This document shows positions 18,168 to 27,062 of a stretch of DNA of 64,000 nt, piece after piece (the first letter of the stretch is position 1; every line of letters begins with the position of its first letter). The translations under genes were made by a program, and so were the position numbers. Source of the DNA: Deminuibacter soli (GTDB lineage: Bacteria > Bacteroidota > Bacteroidia > Chitinophagales > Chitinophagaceae); NCBI RefSeq assembly GCF_003412455.1, contig NZ_QTJU01000003.1:460118-524117 (forward strand). The letters run 5' to 3'. The notes below the pieces were generated by a model that saw nothing but the letters and a program-made list of their open reading frames with translations, had not been told where the DNA came from and did not search any database.

Positions 18168-18319
18168 ACATCCATCTCCCCTGGTTGCTGCACGCTTCGT
18201 TAACCATTAACTTGGTATAGCTGCCGGCAGGCATACCCCTGCTGATCAATACATTCCCCTTCTTTTTATAAACCTATGCCTGTTAAACACTTTTTATAAC
18301 CAAAAACTGTTCTGATTGT

Positions 18320-19627
18320 ATGAGGATTTCAATGTACCAAACACGTGCTGTGAAAAGCTTCGCAGCACTGTTGCTGCTAACCGCATGTAACAAGAGAATT
18401 GTAGACCTGTCACCCGCCGATGGCAAAGCTGCTGCCACGGCAGTGAGCACCACAGACACCATTCCCCTTAAAAACGCGTATGGCATCCCCGATGAAAACA
18501 ATATCGGCATTTCCGGTACCGGTATTGGCAACTGGACTTCCTCCAATGATTCTGCCCGCGTGTATGTAACCTTTAACAACACCGGTTCGCTCACCGTATC
18601 ATTGCTCGCCAAATCGCCTGATGGCGCGGGATCTGTAACCGTAAGCATAGCCGGCAAAAAGTTTACCGTGAATGTTCCGCAAAGCACCAGCTACCAGAAA
18701 ATCACCGCCGGCACGGTTAATATCACCGGCACAGGCATCAGCTATTTTACCATTAAAGGTGCCACCAAACCAGGCGGCTATTATGCAGATGTAAGCAACA
18801 TCATTATCAGCGGCTCACCCGCCAATAATGCGTATTACAATAAAAGCGACTGGCGCACCTGCCCTGCCGTACACATGGGCTACACCATTGCAACCGGCGA
18901 TACTGCCCGCTGGTTTTACAACGAGATCAAAATTCCGTCAGGCAGCGATGTAGTCAACACCTTCTTTATGGCCAATGGCTTTTACAATGGTTATTTCGGT
19001 ATACAGGTGAACAGTCCTACCGAACGCCGCATCCTGTTTTCTATCTGGAGCGATTACAACACCAACGATCCCGGACAGGTACCTGCCAACTACGCAGTAC
19101 AACTTGTGCAGAAAGGCAGCCTGGTTACTACAGAAGAAAATTTTGGCAATGAAGGAACCGGCCGCCATGCCTACGCCATCTACAACTGGCATACAGACAG
19201 CACGTACAAATTCCTGGTACACTCCGTGCCCGATGCAGGTGGCGTTACCTACAGCGGTTATATCTTTTTAAACAACCAGTGGCAGCTGATTGCGACTTAC
19301 TACAAACCGGTAGGCACGTACAACATGACCGGTCTCTATTCTTTTATAGAAGATTTTGGCGGTGGCCTCAACAGCTACAAACAACGCAATATGCTGGTGC
19401 AGAACCAGTGGATTGTAACACCCAACGGCACCTGGAAACAATTGAAAACAGCACATTTCACCACCACTACGCACGACGATGTGTATTCACGTGTTGACTA
19501 TGGTGCAGCCGCCAGCGGACCGGGCTATAATTATTTCACCAGTGGCTTTGTGCCCAAAACAGCAAGCGACAACCAGCAATTCACCTGCGGCACAGGCACG
19601 CAGCCGGTGGTAACACTGCCGCAATAA
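18320..19627 (+). CDS. DUF3472-domain lipoprotein
   Basis: 435 aa. A lipoprotein signal LLLLTACNK places the lipidated Cys near residue 24 (a second Met at 18332 is also possible). Residues ~45-170 resemble the DUF5077-type beta-sandwich (GIGNWTSSNDSARVYVTFNNTGSLTVSLLAKSP). Residues ~185-430 match DUF3472 (HMGYTIATGDTARWFYNEIKIPSGSD; GYFGIQVNSPTERRILFSIWSDYNT; NFGNEGTGRHAYAIYNW). It is probably surface- or periplasm-facing and carbohydrate-related by association in other Bacteroidota; no activity is established to my knowledge. The palindrome at 18119-18167 lies 150 bp upstream. Confidence 0.85.
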   Translation: MRISMYQTRAVKSFAALLLLTACNKRIVDLSPADGKAAATAVSTTDTIPLKNAYGIPDENNIGISGTGIGNWTSSNDSARVYVTFNNTGSLTVSLLAKSPDGAGSVTVSIAGKKFTVNVPQSTSYQKITAGTVNITGTGISYFTIKGATKPGGYYADVSNIIISGSPANNAYYNKSDWRTCPAVHMGYTIATGDTARWFYNEIKIPSGSDVVNTFFMANGFYNGYFGIQVNSPTERRILFSIWSDYNTNDPGQVPANYAVQLVQKGSLVTTEENFGNEGTGRHAYAIYNWHTDSTYKFLVHSVPDAGGVTYSGYIFLNNQWQLIATYYKPVGTYNMTGLYSFIEDFGGGLNSYKQRNMLVQNQWIVTPNGTWKQLKTAHFTTTTHDDVYSRVDYGAAASGPGYNYFTSGFVPKTASDNQQFTCGTGTQPVVTLPQ

Positions 19628-19654
19628 CAGCCAGTTGCAGGATTACACAATACT

Positions 19655-19677
19655 GCTGCCGCAACGGGAGCGGCAGC
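19655..19677 (+). terminator. Hairpin after the DUF3472 gene
   Basis: GCTGCCGC / GCGGCAGC, perfect 8-bp stem with a 7-nt loop, 28 bp after the stop codon. No clear T-run, so termination strength is doubtful. Confidence 0.4.
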
Positions 19678-19807
19678 CGGATGATGAACAGGGATCAACA
19701 GCATGAGTTGCCAGGCGCCAGGGTAGCAATACCGGCGTTTGGCGGCTCATAACTGACGCTCGTACCTTTTTCTGTGCAGTGCAGCATTTTTTCCCGATTT
19801 TTAAGAC

Positions 19808-20863
19808 ATGAAGCGAACCCTGCTGCATTTGTTGTTCTGGATGGTATACCTGCTGCAAGACAGTATGCTGGAGTTTTTATGGGTATCACCCTCTGTACAG
19901 CACTATAGCACCAGCCAGCAATGGTGGATGGCCATGCATGCAGGCGCCTGTTTGCTGTTACCCAAACTGCTGTTTACCTATTGCGTTATTTATTTCACCA
20001 TTCCAGCCCTGCTGCAGGGTAAGCGTTTGTGGCGCGAGATTGGCAAGGGCCTGCTGTTATTGTGTGTTACCATTGTCGCCTACCGGCTGGTAGCCCAGTA
20101 TTACATGAATGTGTATGTATACCCGGACATTTTCAAACCATCCCCCCTGTTTAGCCCGGTACTGGTTTTATTTGCCTTTATGGATATCGGCTGCGTATCG
20201 GGCATCGCCATTACCCTTAAACTGCTGCGCACACAACTCGGCGCCAAAGAGCGTGAGAAAAACCTGGTAAAGGAAAAACTGGAAACAGAACTGCGTTTCC
20301 TGCGTAACCAGATTAACCCGCACTTCCTGTTCAACACCCTCAACAACATTTACGCACTGGCGCGCAAGCAATCACCGCAAACAGCGCCGGTGGTGCTCAA
20401 ACTGTCACAGCTGCTGCGTTTTATGCTATACGAATCCGGCAGCGGACAGGTAACCGTAGCAGCCGAAATACGCGTATTGAACGATTACCTCGAGCTGGAA
20501 AAAATACGCTACAACAACCGCCTGCAGCTGCAGTTCTCCCTCAACGTAGACGATGAAACCCGCCTCATAGCCCCCCTGCTTTTATTACCCTTTGTAGAGA
20601 ACGCATTTAAGCACGGGGTCAGCGAATCACGCTTTCATTCTTTTGTACATATTCAGTTAACGTTGCAAAACGGATTGCTTACCTTTCAGATAGAAAATAC
20701 CTGCGAAAACGGGAATGCGGCCATCAGTGATAAAATAGGTTTAAGCAATGTGCGCAGGCAGCTGCAGCTCATGTACGGCGAGCACCACCTGCAAATAAGC
20801 AACGGAACAGATACCTTCTCCGTTCATCTCACCATAAACCTCAACAGCTATGCAAAAATATAA
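19808..20863 (+). CDS. LytS/YehU-type sensor histidine kinase
   Basis: 351 aa. Four hydrophobic helices (about residues 6-22, 43-66, 80-100, 117-140) form the membrane sensor, followed by a short coiled coil. The His_kinase domain has the phospho-acceptor His172 in LRNQINPHFLFNTLNN, and the ATPase part has LLLPFVENAFKHGVSE and KIGLSNVRRQL. There is no periplasmic sensor domain, so it likely senses within the membrane. The response regulator start overlaps its end by 14 bp, which makes them a co-expressed two-component system. Confidence 0.92.
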   Translation: MKRTLLHLLFWMVYLLQDSMLEFLWVSPSVQHYSTSQQWWMAMHAGACLLLPKLLFTYCVIYFTIPALLQGKRLWREIGKGLLLLCVTIVAYRLVAQYYMNVYVYPDIFKPSPLFSPVLVLFAFMDIGCVSGIAITLKLLRTQLGAKEREKNLVKEKLETELRFLRNQINPHFLFNTLNNIYALARKQSPQTAPVVLKLSQLLRFMLYESGSGQVTVAAEIRVLNDYLELEKIRYNNRLQLQFSLNVDDETRLIAPLLLLPFVENAFKHGVSESRFHSFVHIQLTLQNGLLTFQIENTCENGNAAISDKIGLSNVRRQLQLMYGEHHLQISNGTDTFSVHLTINLNSYAKI

Positions 20864-21545
20864 CTGCATGATTGTGGAAGACGAGCCGCTGGCCGCCGAG
20901 ATACTCACCGACTATATTAAACAGGTGCCTTTCCTGCAACTCACCCATACCTGCAGTGATGCTATTTATGCCATGGAGCTGCTGCAGACACAACCGGTAG
21001 ACCTTATTTTTCTCGATATACATTTACCCAAAGTAAAAGGCTTCGATTTCATCAAAACCCTGCAGCATCCGCCGCATATCATTATCACTTCGGCCTACCA
21101 GGAATATGCGTTACAGGGCTATGAACTGAATGTAACCGACTACCTGCTGAAGCCCATTGCTTTCAGTCGCTTCCTGATGGCTGTTAACAAGCTGGCACCG
21201 CCGCCTGCCCAACATCCGCCCGCGGCAGAACGCCCCTGGCTGTTTTTTATGACAGGCAAAAAGAAGGTGAAAGTATGGGCAGATGAAATACTGTACGTAG
21301 AAAGCCTGAAAGAGTACAGCCGCATTTTTACCATCGGGAAAAGCCTGCTCACCAAATGTCCCCTGCACGAGATGGAAGCCCTGCTGGCGAAATTTCATTT
21401 CATTCGCGTACACCGCTCCTTTATTGTAGCCCGCGACAAAATTGAAGCCTTTACCGCCACCGAAATTGATATTGCAGGCAAACAGATACCGATCGGGAGA
21501 AGTTACAAGGAGTTGATTGTCTCCATGCTGGAGCAGAATGGGTAG
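20850..21545 (+). CDS. LytTR-family response regulator
   Basis: 231 aa. Receiver domain at residues 1-118 with acidic pocket VEDEP, phospho-acceptor Asp56 in LIFLDIHLP, and conserved Lys in LLKPIAF. The LytTR DNA-binding domain spans ~130-231 (ILYVESLKEYSRIFTIGKSLLTKCPLHEMEALL; FIRVHRSFIVARDKIEAF). It is the cognate partner of the overlapping kinase gene. Targets are unknown. Confidence 0.93.
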   Translation: MQKYNCMIVEDEPLAAEILTDYIKQVPFLQLTHTCSDAIYAMELLQTQPVDLIFLDIHLPKVKGFDFIKTLQHPPHIIITSAYQEYALQGYELNVTDYLLKPIAFSRFLMAVNKLAPPPAQHPPAAERPWLFFMTGKKKVKVWADEILYVESLKEYSRIFTIGKSLLTKCPLHEMEALLAKFHFIRVHRSFIVARDKIEAFTATEIDIAGKQIPIGRSYKELIVSMLEQNG

Positions 21546-21586
21546 ATGGTTGTATGGTTGAAACCCGTCAGCCTGTGCCGGTGTCC

Positions 21587-21700
21587 TCACCACAATATGT
21601 ATCGCCAAAACGCGTCGGTGAAGACACCTCGCGGGCAATAAATGTGTCGATGTCCCGATTCTCGAAATTGGTGCTCGCTAAGATCACTCACGGCTCACGC
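21587..21700. repeat. Copy of the modular intergenic repeat family
   Basis: It contains CAATATGTATCGCC, GCGTCGGTGAAGACACCTCG and GCTCGCTAAGATCACTCACGG. These match, in reverse complement, the last unit of the array at 31905-32375. No gene is seen in the 275-bp gap 21546-21820. Confidence 0.75.
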
Positions 21701-21820
21701 ATTGTTCGTTCTTTCCTGCTGTTTGTAGGCCTTTGGAGAACGTTGGTAGAATAACCGTTTTACCGGTTGGGATTTGGACTAATTTAACTGTAGCTCATTC
21801 AAATCACCCAAATAAACGGT

Positions 21821-22333
21821 ATGCAAACCAACACTAAAACTGTATTTTATTCCACTTTTATCACAGGTATCCTTATAGCCGGTACGCTTGATGTGACGGC
21901 GGCTATTGTGGTTTACGGTTACCTGGCAAATGCACAGGCATTTAAAATATTACATTCCATAGCGTCCGTGCTTATCGGGCCAAGTGCGTTTACCGGCGGC
22001 TGGGGCACGGCGTTGCTGGGCCTGGCCATTCATTTTTTTATCGCCGCCTGCTTTACCCTGTTGTTTATACGGCTGTACAACCGCAGCAGCTGGCTGCGGC
22101 ACAATAAAACCATTGGCGGACTGGCATACGGCTCCCTGGTGTGGTGTATCATGAACCTCATTGTATTGCCCGTTTTTCAGCATAAAATGGCCCATTTTAC
22201 CGTAGAGAGTATTGCCATTGGCATGGCCATACTCATGTGCTGCATTGGATTACCCCTGGCTTATATTACAGATTACCATGTAAGGAAATCTATAACCGGA
22301 GAGGCCTCTTCTGTGCATCAAAAGCTGGCTTGA
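21821..22333 (+). CDS. Four-helix membrane protein of unknown function
   Basis: 170 aa with four predicted membrane helices (about residues 10-35, 60-82, 97-120, 128-150). Short polar loops and a hydrophilic C-terminal tail. It resembles small DUF1440/YagU-like inner-membrane proteins in layout, but I see no diagnostic motif. Monocistronic, ended by the strong bidirectional hairpin at 22357-22384. Confidence 0.65.
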   Translation: MQTNTKTVFYSTFITGILIAGTLDVTAAIVVYGYLANAQAFKILHSIASVLIGPSAFTGGWGTALLGLAIHFFIAACFTLLFIRLYNRSSWLRHNKTIGGLAYGSLVWCIMNLIVLPVFQHKMAHFTVESIAIGMAILMCCIGLPLAYITDYHVRKSITGEASSVHQKLA

Positions 22334-22356
22334 TATAACATGGTACCTGGAATACA

Positions 22357-22384
22357 AAAGGCTCCGCAACAGTGCGGAGCCTTT
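22357..22384. terminator. Bidirectional rho-independent terminator
   Basis: AAAGGCTCCGCA / TGCGGAGCCTTT, perfect 12-bp stem with ACAG loop between convergent genes; A-rich on one side and T-rich on the other. Confidence 0.9.
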
Positions 22385-22404
22385 GTCTATAGTATGCAGC
22401 AGCG

Positions 22405-23847
22405 TTATTGTTGCTGTTGCCTGCGCAGCTTGCTGTACTTGCGGCCATAACCGAAGTAAATGGCAAAACCAATAAGCAGCCAAACCACCAGCCGTAACCA
22501 GGTACCGGCCGGTAAGGAAACCATCATTACCAGGCAGGTAATAATACCGAGTATCGGTACCAATGGCACCAGTGGTGTTTTAAATGCACGGGGTATATCA
22601 GGCTGTTGTTTGCGTAAGATAATTACGCCCAGGCAAACCATGATAAAGGCCAGCAGCGTACCGATGCTCGTCATTTCTCCTACCACGCTGATCGGTACCA
22701 GCCCTGCAAAAAGACTGATAAATACACAAAGCACGAGATTGGATTTGTACGGCGTCTGGAATTTCGGATGCAGCTGCGCAAACACAGGCGGCAGCAGTCC
22801 GTCGCGGCTCATGGAGTAGAATACGCGGCTTTGCCCCAGCAGGTCAACCAGTATTACCGAGGTATAACCGATCAGGATGGCGAGTATTACAGCAACGGCC
22901 ATCCAGGTATACGGCGTATGCGCAATGGCCACGGCTACGGGCGCTGCGCTGTCTTTAAATTCAGTATAATGTGCCAGGCCTGTCATCACATACCCGAACG
23001 CCACAAATAACACCGTACATATCAGCAAAGAACCGATAATACCGATGGGCATATTGCGTTGCGGGTTACGGGTTTCCTGGGCCATGGTAGCTACGATATC
23101 AAAGCCGATAAACACAAAGAAAATAACCCCCGCCCCGCGCAGCACACCGCTTACACCAAATTCACCGAAGTTGCCTGTATTGGCGGGAATATAGGGATGA
23201 TAGTTTGCTGGATTGATATACCGCCAGCCCAGTGCAATAAACACCAGCACCACGCCAACTTTCAGCGTAACCACAATAATATTGAACAGCGCCGAGCCCT
23301 TGGTACCACGCACAATAATGGCGGTGATACAGCAAATGATGAGCATGGCCGGCAGGTTAATCCACCCGTGCATAAGCATCCCATTCATTTCAAAGGTTTC
23401 AAAAGGCGAGCGCAGCAGCTGCGGCGGCAGGTTAATGTTCCAGTGTTCGAGGAATTTAACGAGGTAATGCGACCAGCTGATACCTACCGTAGCAGCACCC
23501 ACGGAGTATTCCAGCACCAGGTCCCAGCCGATAATCCAGGCAAACAGTTCACCCAGCGTGGCGTAAGCATACGTATAGGCGCTGCCTGCCACAGGCACCA
23601 TCGAAGCGAATTCTGCATAACACAGGGCACTGAATGCACAACCTACTGCCGCCACGATGAAAGAAAGCGTAACAGCCGGGCCTGTATTGTTGGCAGCCGC
23701 AATACCTGTTAAAGAGAATAGGCCCGCCCCGATAATTACCCCGATACCAATGGCTACCAGGTTTACCGCGCCAAGGCTGCGTTTGAGGGTTGATTTGCCT
23801 TGCTCTGCAGCTTCGCGCTGCAAAAGCTCCACTGATTTTTTTAGCAT
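22405..23847 (-). CDS. APC-family amino acid permease
   Basis: 480 aa, twelve predicted membrane helices. The N-terminal motif GIGVIIGAGLFSLTGIAAANNTGPA and the following CAFSALCYAEFASMVPVAGSAYTYAYATLGE are characteristic of APC transporters of the cationic amino acid (CAT/YfnA) type. The helix-6 region ...GVIFFVFIGFDIVATMAQETRNPQRNMPIGI... is also present. Proton-coupled amino acid uptake across the inner membrane; the exact substrate cannot be read. Monocistronic. Confidence 0.9.
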   Translation of the reverse strand: MLKKSVELLQREAAEQGKSTLKRSLGAVNLVAIGIGVIIGAGLFSLTGIAAANNTGPAVTLSFIVAAVGCAFSALCYAEFASMVPVAGSAYTYAYATLGELFAWIIGWDLVLEYSVGAATVGISWSHYLVKFLEHWNINLPPQLLRSPFETFEMNGMLMHGWINLPAMLIICCITAIIVRGTKGSALFNIIVVTLKVGVVLVFIALGWRYINPANYHPYIPANTGNFGEFGVSGVLRGAGVIFFVFIGFDIVATMAQETRNPQRNMPIGIIGSLLICTVLFVAFGYVMTGLAHYTEFKDSAAPVAVAIAHTPYTWMAVAVILAILIGYTSVILVDLLGQSRVFYSMSRDGLLPPVFAQLHPKFQTPYKSNLVLCVFISLFAGLVPISVVGEMTSIGTLLAFIMVCLGVIILRKQQPDIPRAFKTPLVPLVPILGIITCLVMMVSLPAGTWLRLVVWLLIGFAIYFGYGRKYSKLRRQQQQ

Positions 23848-23998
23848 TTAAGTTGTTATGTTCTGGAAAGAAAGGTGGCAAAGGTACAGGAAACAACAGT
23901 ACACCAGATCAGTAGACTATAGTTTTCCTTGGCTGCCTGCAAATTTTACGCTGCCAATGGCTGTTTGCCCTATATCGCATCCCATTTTCAACCCATTT

Positions 23999-24709
23999 TC
24001 AATGCCGCTCTGCCCACTGCAACCCTTGCGGCAGCTGTGCTGTGCTGAATTCGATATGAATAACCCGGCGCCGTGCACCATTTGTAGTACGTGATGATCG
24101 GTGCATCAGCAAGGGTTTCATCAGCATTACTCCTCCTTTGCGAACAGCACAAACTGATTCCTGTGTAAACTGCGACACCAGCTTTTCCGGCCGTTCTATG
24201 CCCACCGCATGTGAGCCGGGCAACACTTTCAGTGCGCCGTTTGCTTCATCGGTATCATCAAGATGAATGCGCAGGGTAAGCATTTGCTCCAGTAAAGAAG
24301 CAGGCGCCTGTACCGCATACTGGTTTTGTTTTACCGTGTATGGACCATAGCCGGGCACTTCCTTCCTCTCAGTAACAGAAATGGTTAAATCCTGGTGCCA
24401 TGCTACAAACCAGTTTGAGGCGGCAGGTTTATCAAAATAAATTGCTTTCACAGCGAAACCGGCTGTACCCAGCGTTTGGGTTAACAATTCACGGAAGGCA
24501 GGCGTAAAAATAAGTGGCACAGCCTTCGGTATCTCCCGGAAGAACTGCCTGATGGCAAATAAGTCTGTTGACTTCCTGAATAAAGGAGAATCCTGCGCTT
24601 CAGCTTGTATCAGCGCGGCAATTTGTTCTGTTTCTGATTCGGAGAATACATCATTTACTATTGCAAAACCATCTGTTTGCAGTGAAGCCAGTACCGGTTG
24701 CGTCAGCAT
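23999..24709 (-). CDS. Phytanoyl-CoA dioxygenase (PhyH) family oxygenase
   Basis: 236 aa, Fe(II)/2-oxoglutarate-dependent oxygenase fold. The metal triad is His105 and Asp107 in AWHQDLTIS and distal His203 in LLMHRSS; Arg213-215 probably hold 2-oxoglutarate. It is related to the family of small-molecule and peptide hydroxylases; the substrate is unknown. Its start overlaps the stop of the DUF2625 gene (TGATG), so it is translationally coupled to it. Confidence 0.82.
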   Translation of the reverse strand: MLTQPVLASLQTDGFAIVNDVFSESETEQIAALIQAEAQDSPLFRKSTDLFAIRQFFREIPKAVPLIFTPAFRELLTQTLGTAGFAVKAIYFDKPAASNWFVAWHQDLTISVTERKEVPGYGPYTVKQNQYAVQAPASLLEQMLTLRIHLDDTDEANGALKVLPGSHAVGIERPEKLVSQFTQESVCAVRKGGVMLMKPLLMHRSSRTTNGARRRVIHIEFSTAQLPQGLQWAERH

Positions 24710-25389
24710 CAGTTTAGTTTTCCTTTTTGCAGCGCAATATGCGTAATAATATCATATTGTTCTTCTACTGACATTATTTTGCGTGAACGCTCACCAACAG
24801 GTATGGCCGGATCTAAAAATAAAGGCGGGAAAAAACTGTACACAGTATTACCGGGCATATCTGCCAGCTCGGCCTGGTGAGCTTCCCAGGTATAACCGGG
24901 ATAAAAGCCATGCAGGTCGCCATTGAAACAGAAATACAGGAATTCGGTATAAGTTACATCCATCATTTCCCATTGCAGGGTTTGCGGCGACAGGTAATAC
25001 ACTTTATCTTTTGCGGCGCCAAGTGCACCATAGTTCAACGCAAAAAATCCGCCAAGCACATCATCCGCAATCAGCAGGTAGCCAGGCTTATCGCCATAGG
25101 CTGCAAAGGTTTTGCCTTTGTTCCAATCGGGCAGCGACCGGTCGAGCTTTTCTTCATGCCCTGCACCAAGAATACGCAGCCAGCCATGGTCAACCAGTAT
25201 GCCGCCTGTATGGTATACAACTGCCCCCAACGGTGTACTGATGTCAATCTGCGTATGGTACAAAGCTGTGGCTCCGCGGGCGGGCGTGCAGGGCAATACG
25301 TTTACATCATTGGCAGCATCCTGTATGTGCAGGTGAATTTCCGGCCAGGCCGGTGTAGTAATATTAATAAGTTGTGCAAGCGGCTGCAT
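24709..25389 (-). CDS. DUF2625-family protein
   Basis: 226 aa from MQPLAQLINITTPAWPEI at 25389; an upstream Met at 25461 would add 24 residues of no family character. Features I associate with DUF2625: GWLRILGAGHEEKLDRSLPDWN, LLIADDVLGGFFALNYGALG, YYLSPQTLQWEMMDVTYTEFLYFCFNGDL. Soluble, no signal peptide. The stop codon overlaps the PhyH start by one base. The function of DUF2625 is not known to me. Confidence 0.8.
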   Translation of the reverse strand: MQPLAQLINITTPAWPEIHLHIQDAANDVNVLPCTPARGATALYHTQIDISTPLGAVVYHTGGILVDHGWLRILGAGHEEKLDRSLPDWNKGKTFAAYGDKPGYLLIADDVLGGFFALNYGALGAAKDKVYYLSPQTLQWEMMDVTYTEFLYFCFNGDLHGFYPGYTWEAHQAELADMPGNTVYSFFPPLFLDPAIPVGERSRKIMSVEEQYDIITHIALQKGKLN

Positions 25390-25613
25390 ATGACTACCCG
25401 TTAATTGTATGTACGAACAATGGAGTGTATACGTTACTCTTTTTTTGTGAATGTATTGCATTCCCGCGATAAAGCCGGTTAAAATTGTAATCGGTTACAT
25501 TTCAGCCTTAGCCCGGTATAACCAACGTAAAAACACAATTATCCACCTGGATTGTTCTTTTTGCAAGATTGCTTTTTGCAGTCTGCCGCTGGCTGCCCGG
25601 TGTTGTTTTTGTT

Positions 25614-25643
25614 TTTGCAGATACCTGATTTTATGGTAACTTG
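25614..25643 (+). promoter_or_regulatory. Bacteroidota-type promoter of the mini-ORF transcript
   Basis: TTTG (25614-25617), exactly 19 nt, then TAACTTGA (25637-25644), close to the TTTG-N19-TAnnTTTG consensus. Transcription would start near 25650, just ahead of the Shine-Dalgarno. The rest of 25390-25613 shows nothing I can name. Confidence 0.5.
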
Positions 25644-25671
25644 AGTGTTCACCAAAAAAAAGGAGGTATTC

Positions 25672-25719
25672 ATGCAATCTACAGATTCATCATGGACACC
25701 TTCGGTTAATTTCGCTTAA
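25672..25719 (+). CDS. 15-codon ORF with strong Shine-Dalgarno (leader-peptide-like)
   Basis: Encodes MQSTDSSWTPSVNFA. AGGAGG at 25661-25666 sits 5 nt ahead of the ATG, preceded by an A-run. This is exceptional here, because Bacteroidota ribosomes generally do not use Shine-Dalgarno pairing and the other genes in this window lack it. The last codons and the stop lie inside hairpin arm 25703-25722. No gene follows on the plus strand before the convergent serine hydrolase. It could be a regulatory leader peptide, a small protein, or the readout ORF of a regulatory RNA. Confidence 0.55.
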   Translation: MQSTDSSWTPSVNFA

Positions 25720-25761
25720 CCGGGTCCTCTCCATTAAATAATCTGCTGACAAAAGCGTCAG

Positions 25762-25789
25762 AAACCACCGGTTAAGCCGGTGGTTTTTT
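25762..25789 (+). terminator. Rho-independent terminator with six T residues
   Basis: AAACCACCGG / CCGGTGGTTT, perfect 10-bp stem with TTAAG loop and a T6 run. It lies one base from the end of the convergent serine hydrolase gene and may serve it too. Confidence 0.9.
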
Positions 25790-25790
25790 A

Positions 25791-27062
25791 TTACAGTAAT
25801 GCCTGGTAAATCAATTGTTCTATTTTTCGTGCAAGCTCGCCATGACTATTGGGCGCCTGCTGCGTCATAATCAGGCAAACCAGGCGCGCTTTGGGATCTA
25901 CCCAGTAAGTGGTGCCGAAATAACCGCCCCACGAAAAACTGCCTTCATTACGCGCTTCCCTTGCAGCAGACAATGCGCTGGTAATATTAAAACCCAGTCC
26001 AAAATTATCTGTGCCGTTATACAGGAAACTCAACTGCCCCGATGTCATCAGCTGCACCGTGCGCGGTGCCAGCAACTGGTGGCCATTGTATTTACCGCCG
26101 TTGAGCAGCATCTGTAAGAACATCGCGTAATCAAAAGCCGTGGAAGTAAGCCCTGCCCCGCCACTGAAATATTGTTTGTGCTGCAACGGGTAATCCGGGT
26201 CAAGCCCCCTGGCCCTGGTGGCAGCCACCACATGGTGCAGGGAATCTTCGGTATACACACTGGTTAAACGGCCTGCTTTGGAAGCCGGCACATTAAAATA
26301 AGTATCCTTCATACCCAGGGGTATAAAAATATTCCTGGTAAGAAAAGTCTCCAGGTCTACCCCGCTGATGGTTTCTATTACACAGCCCAGCACATCGGTG
26401 CTCAGTCCGTACGTGAATTTTTCACCGGGCTGGTGCGCCAGCGGCAGTTTAGCCAGCACATCGATGCTTTCGCGCAGGTTCTTCTGCAAATCAGTCAAAC
26501 CGGAGCTTACCTGTGATTTTGCATAGATGGCACGCATTTTTTCGGTGCCGATCATGGCATAATCTATCCCTGAGGTATGCGTAAGCAAATCCCTGATGGT
26601 AATGGGCCGTTTAGCCGGCACAGTGGTGAAAGTAGTGTCTGCAGCATTAAACTGGTCAAGCACCATACTGTGTGCAAACGCCGGAATAAAATCAGCCACC
26701 GGTTCGTCCAGGTACAGCTTACCCTGTTCGTACAGCAGCATAATACCGGTGCTTACCACCGCCTTTGTTTGTGAAGCCAGGCGAAACAGGTCGTTTGTTT
26801 GCATGGGCTTTTTCTGTTCGGCATTGGCATAGCCATAACCCTTGTACTGCAACACCTTTCCATCCTGTATTACCAGCGTCACCACCCCGTTTATCCAGTG
26901 ACGGGAAAGATAGCCGTTCACCAGCGTATCAATGCGGGCAAGCCGCTGCGCGGCTTCGGGGTTTTGCTGCGGCACCACTTCGGGAGTAAGCACCTGGGCC
27001 TGCAACAGGCTACTAAAAGCAGTGCAGCACAGGAGCAGCAAGCACATTTTTTTCATCGGCAA
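25791..27062 (-). CDS. Secreted serine hydrolase, beta-lactamase/CubicO family
   Basis: 423 aa with signal peptide (MPMKKMCLLLLCCTAFSSLLQAQ). Penicillin-binding-type motifs: SQTK with nucleophile Ser97 and Lys100, then the Tyr218 motif YGLS. HTSGIDY and the late GGAGLTSTAFDYAMFLQMLLNGG block are typical of class C-like esterases and D-aminopeptidase relatives. Probably a periplasmic esterase or amidase; resistance activity should not be assumed. Monocistronic. The 3' end abuts the terminator of the convergent small transcript. Confidence 0.88.
   Translation of the reverse strand: MPMKKMCLLLLCCTAFSSLLQAQVLTPEVVPQQNPEAAQRLARIDTLVNGYLSRHWINGVVTLVIQDGKVLQYKGYGYANAEQKKPMQTNDLFRLASQTKAVVSTGIMLLYEQGKLYLDEPVADFIPAFAHSMVLDQFNAADTTFTTVPAKRPITIRDLLTHTSGIDYAMIGTEKMRAIYAKSQVSSGLTDLQKNLRESIDVLAKLPLAHQPGEKFTYGLSTDVLGCVIETISGVDLETFLTRNIFIPLGMKDTYFNVPASKAGRLTSVYTEDSLHHVVAATRARGLDPDYPLQHKQYFSGGAGLTSTAFDYAMFLQMLLNGGKYNGHQLLAPRTVQLMTSGQLSFLYNGTDNFGLGFNITSALSAAREARNEGSFSWGGYFGTTYWVDPKARLVCLIMTQQAPNSHGELARKIEQLIYQALL

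Larger units (their letters stand above)
25648..25789 (+). ncRNA. Putative small regulatory RNA with competing hairpins
   Basis: Hairpin A pairs CGGTTAA (25703-25709) with TTAACCG (25716-25722). A small CTGAC/GTCAG hairpin lies near 25746-25760, and the terminator follows at 25762-25789. CTTAACCGG (25715-25723) is also exactly complementary to CCGGTTAAG (25768-25776), which is the 5' arm and loop of the terminator. The two folds are therefore mutually exclusive, as in attenuators. The 5' end is inferred from the promoter. Confidence 0.5.

Noticed and set aside
23059..23712. 217-codon plus-strand frame inside the permease gene
   Set aside because: Shadow of the amino acid permease. It is rich in His and Asn and has no domain.
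25672..25719. Leader peptide controlling the serine hydrolase
   Set aside because: The hydrolase is on the opposite strand and converges on the terminator, so classical cis attenuation of it is impossible. Kept as an independent unit.
25791..27062. Calling the serine hydrolase a resistance beta-lactamase
   Set aside because: SxxK and Tyr motifs are shared by esterases and peptidases. The protein lacks features specific to class C resistance enzymes.
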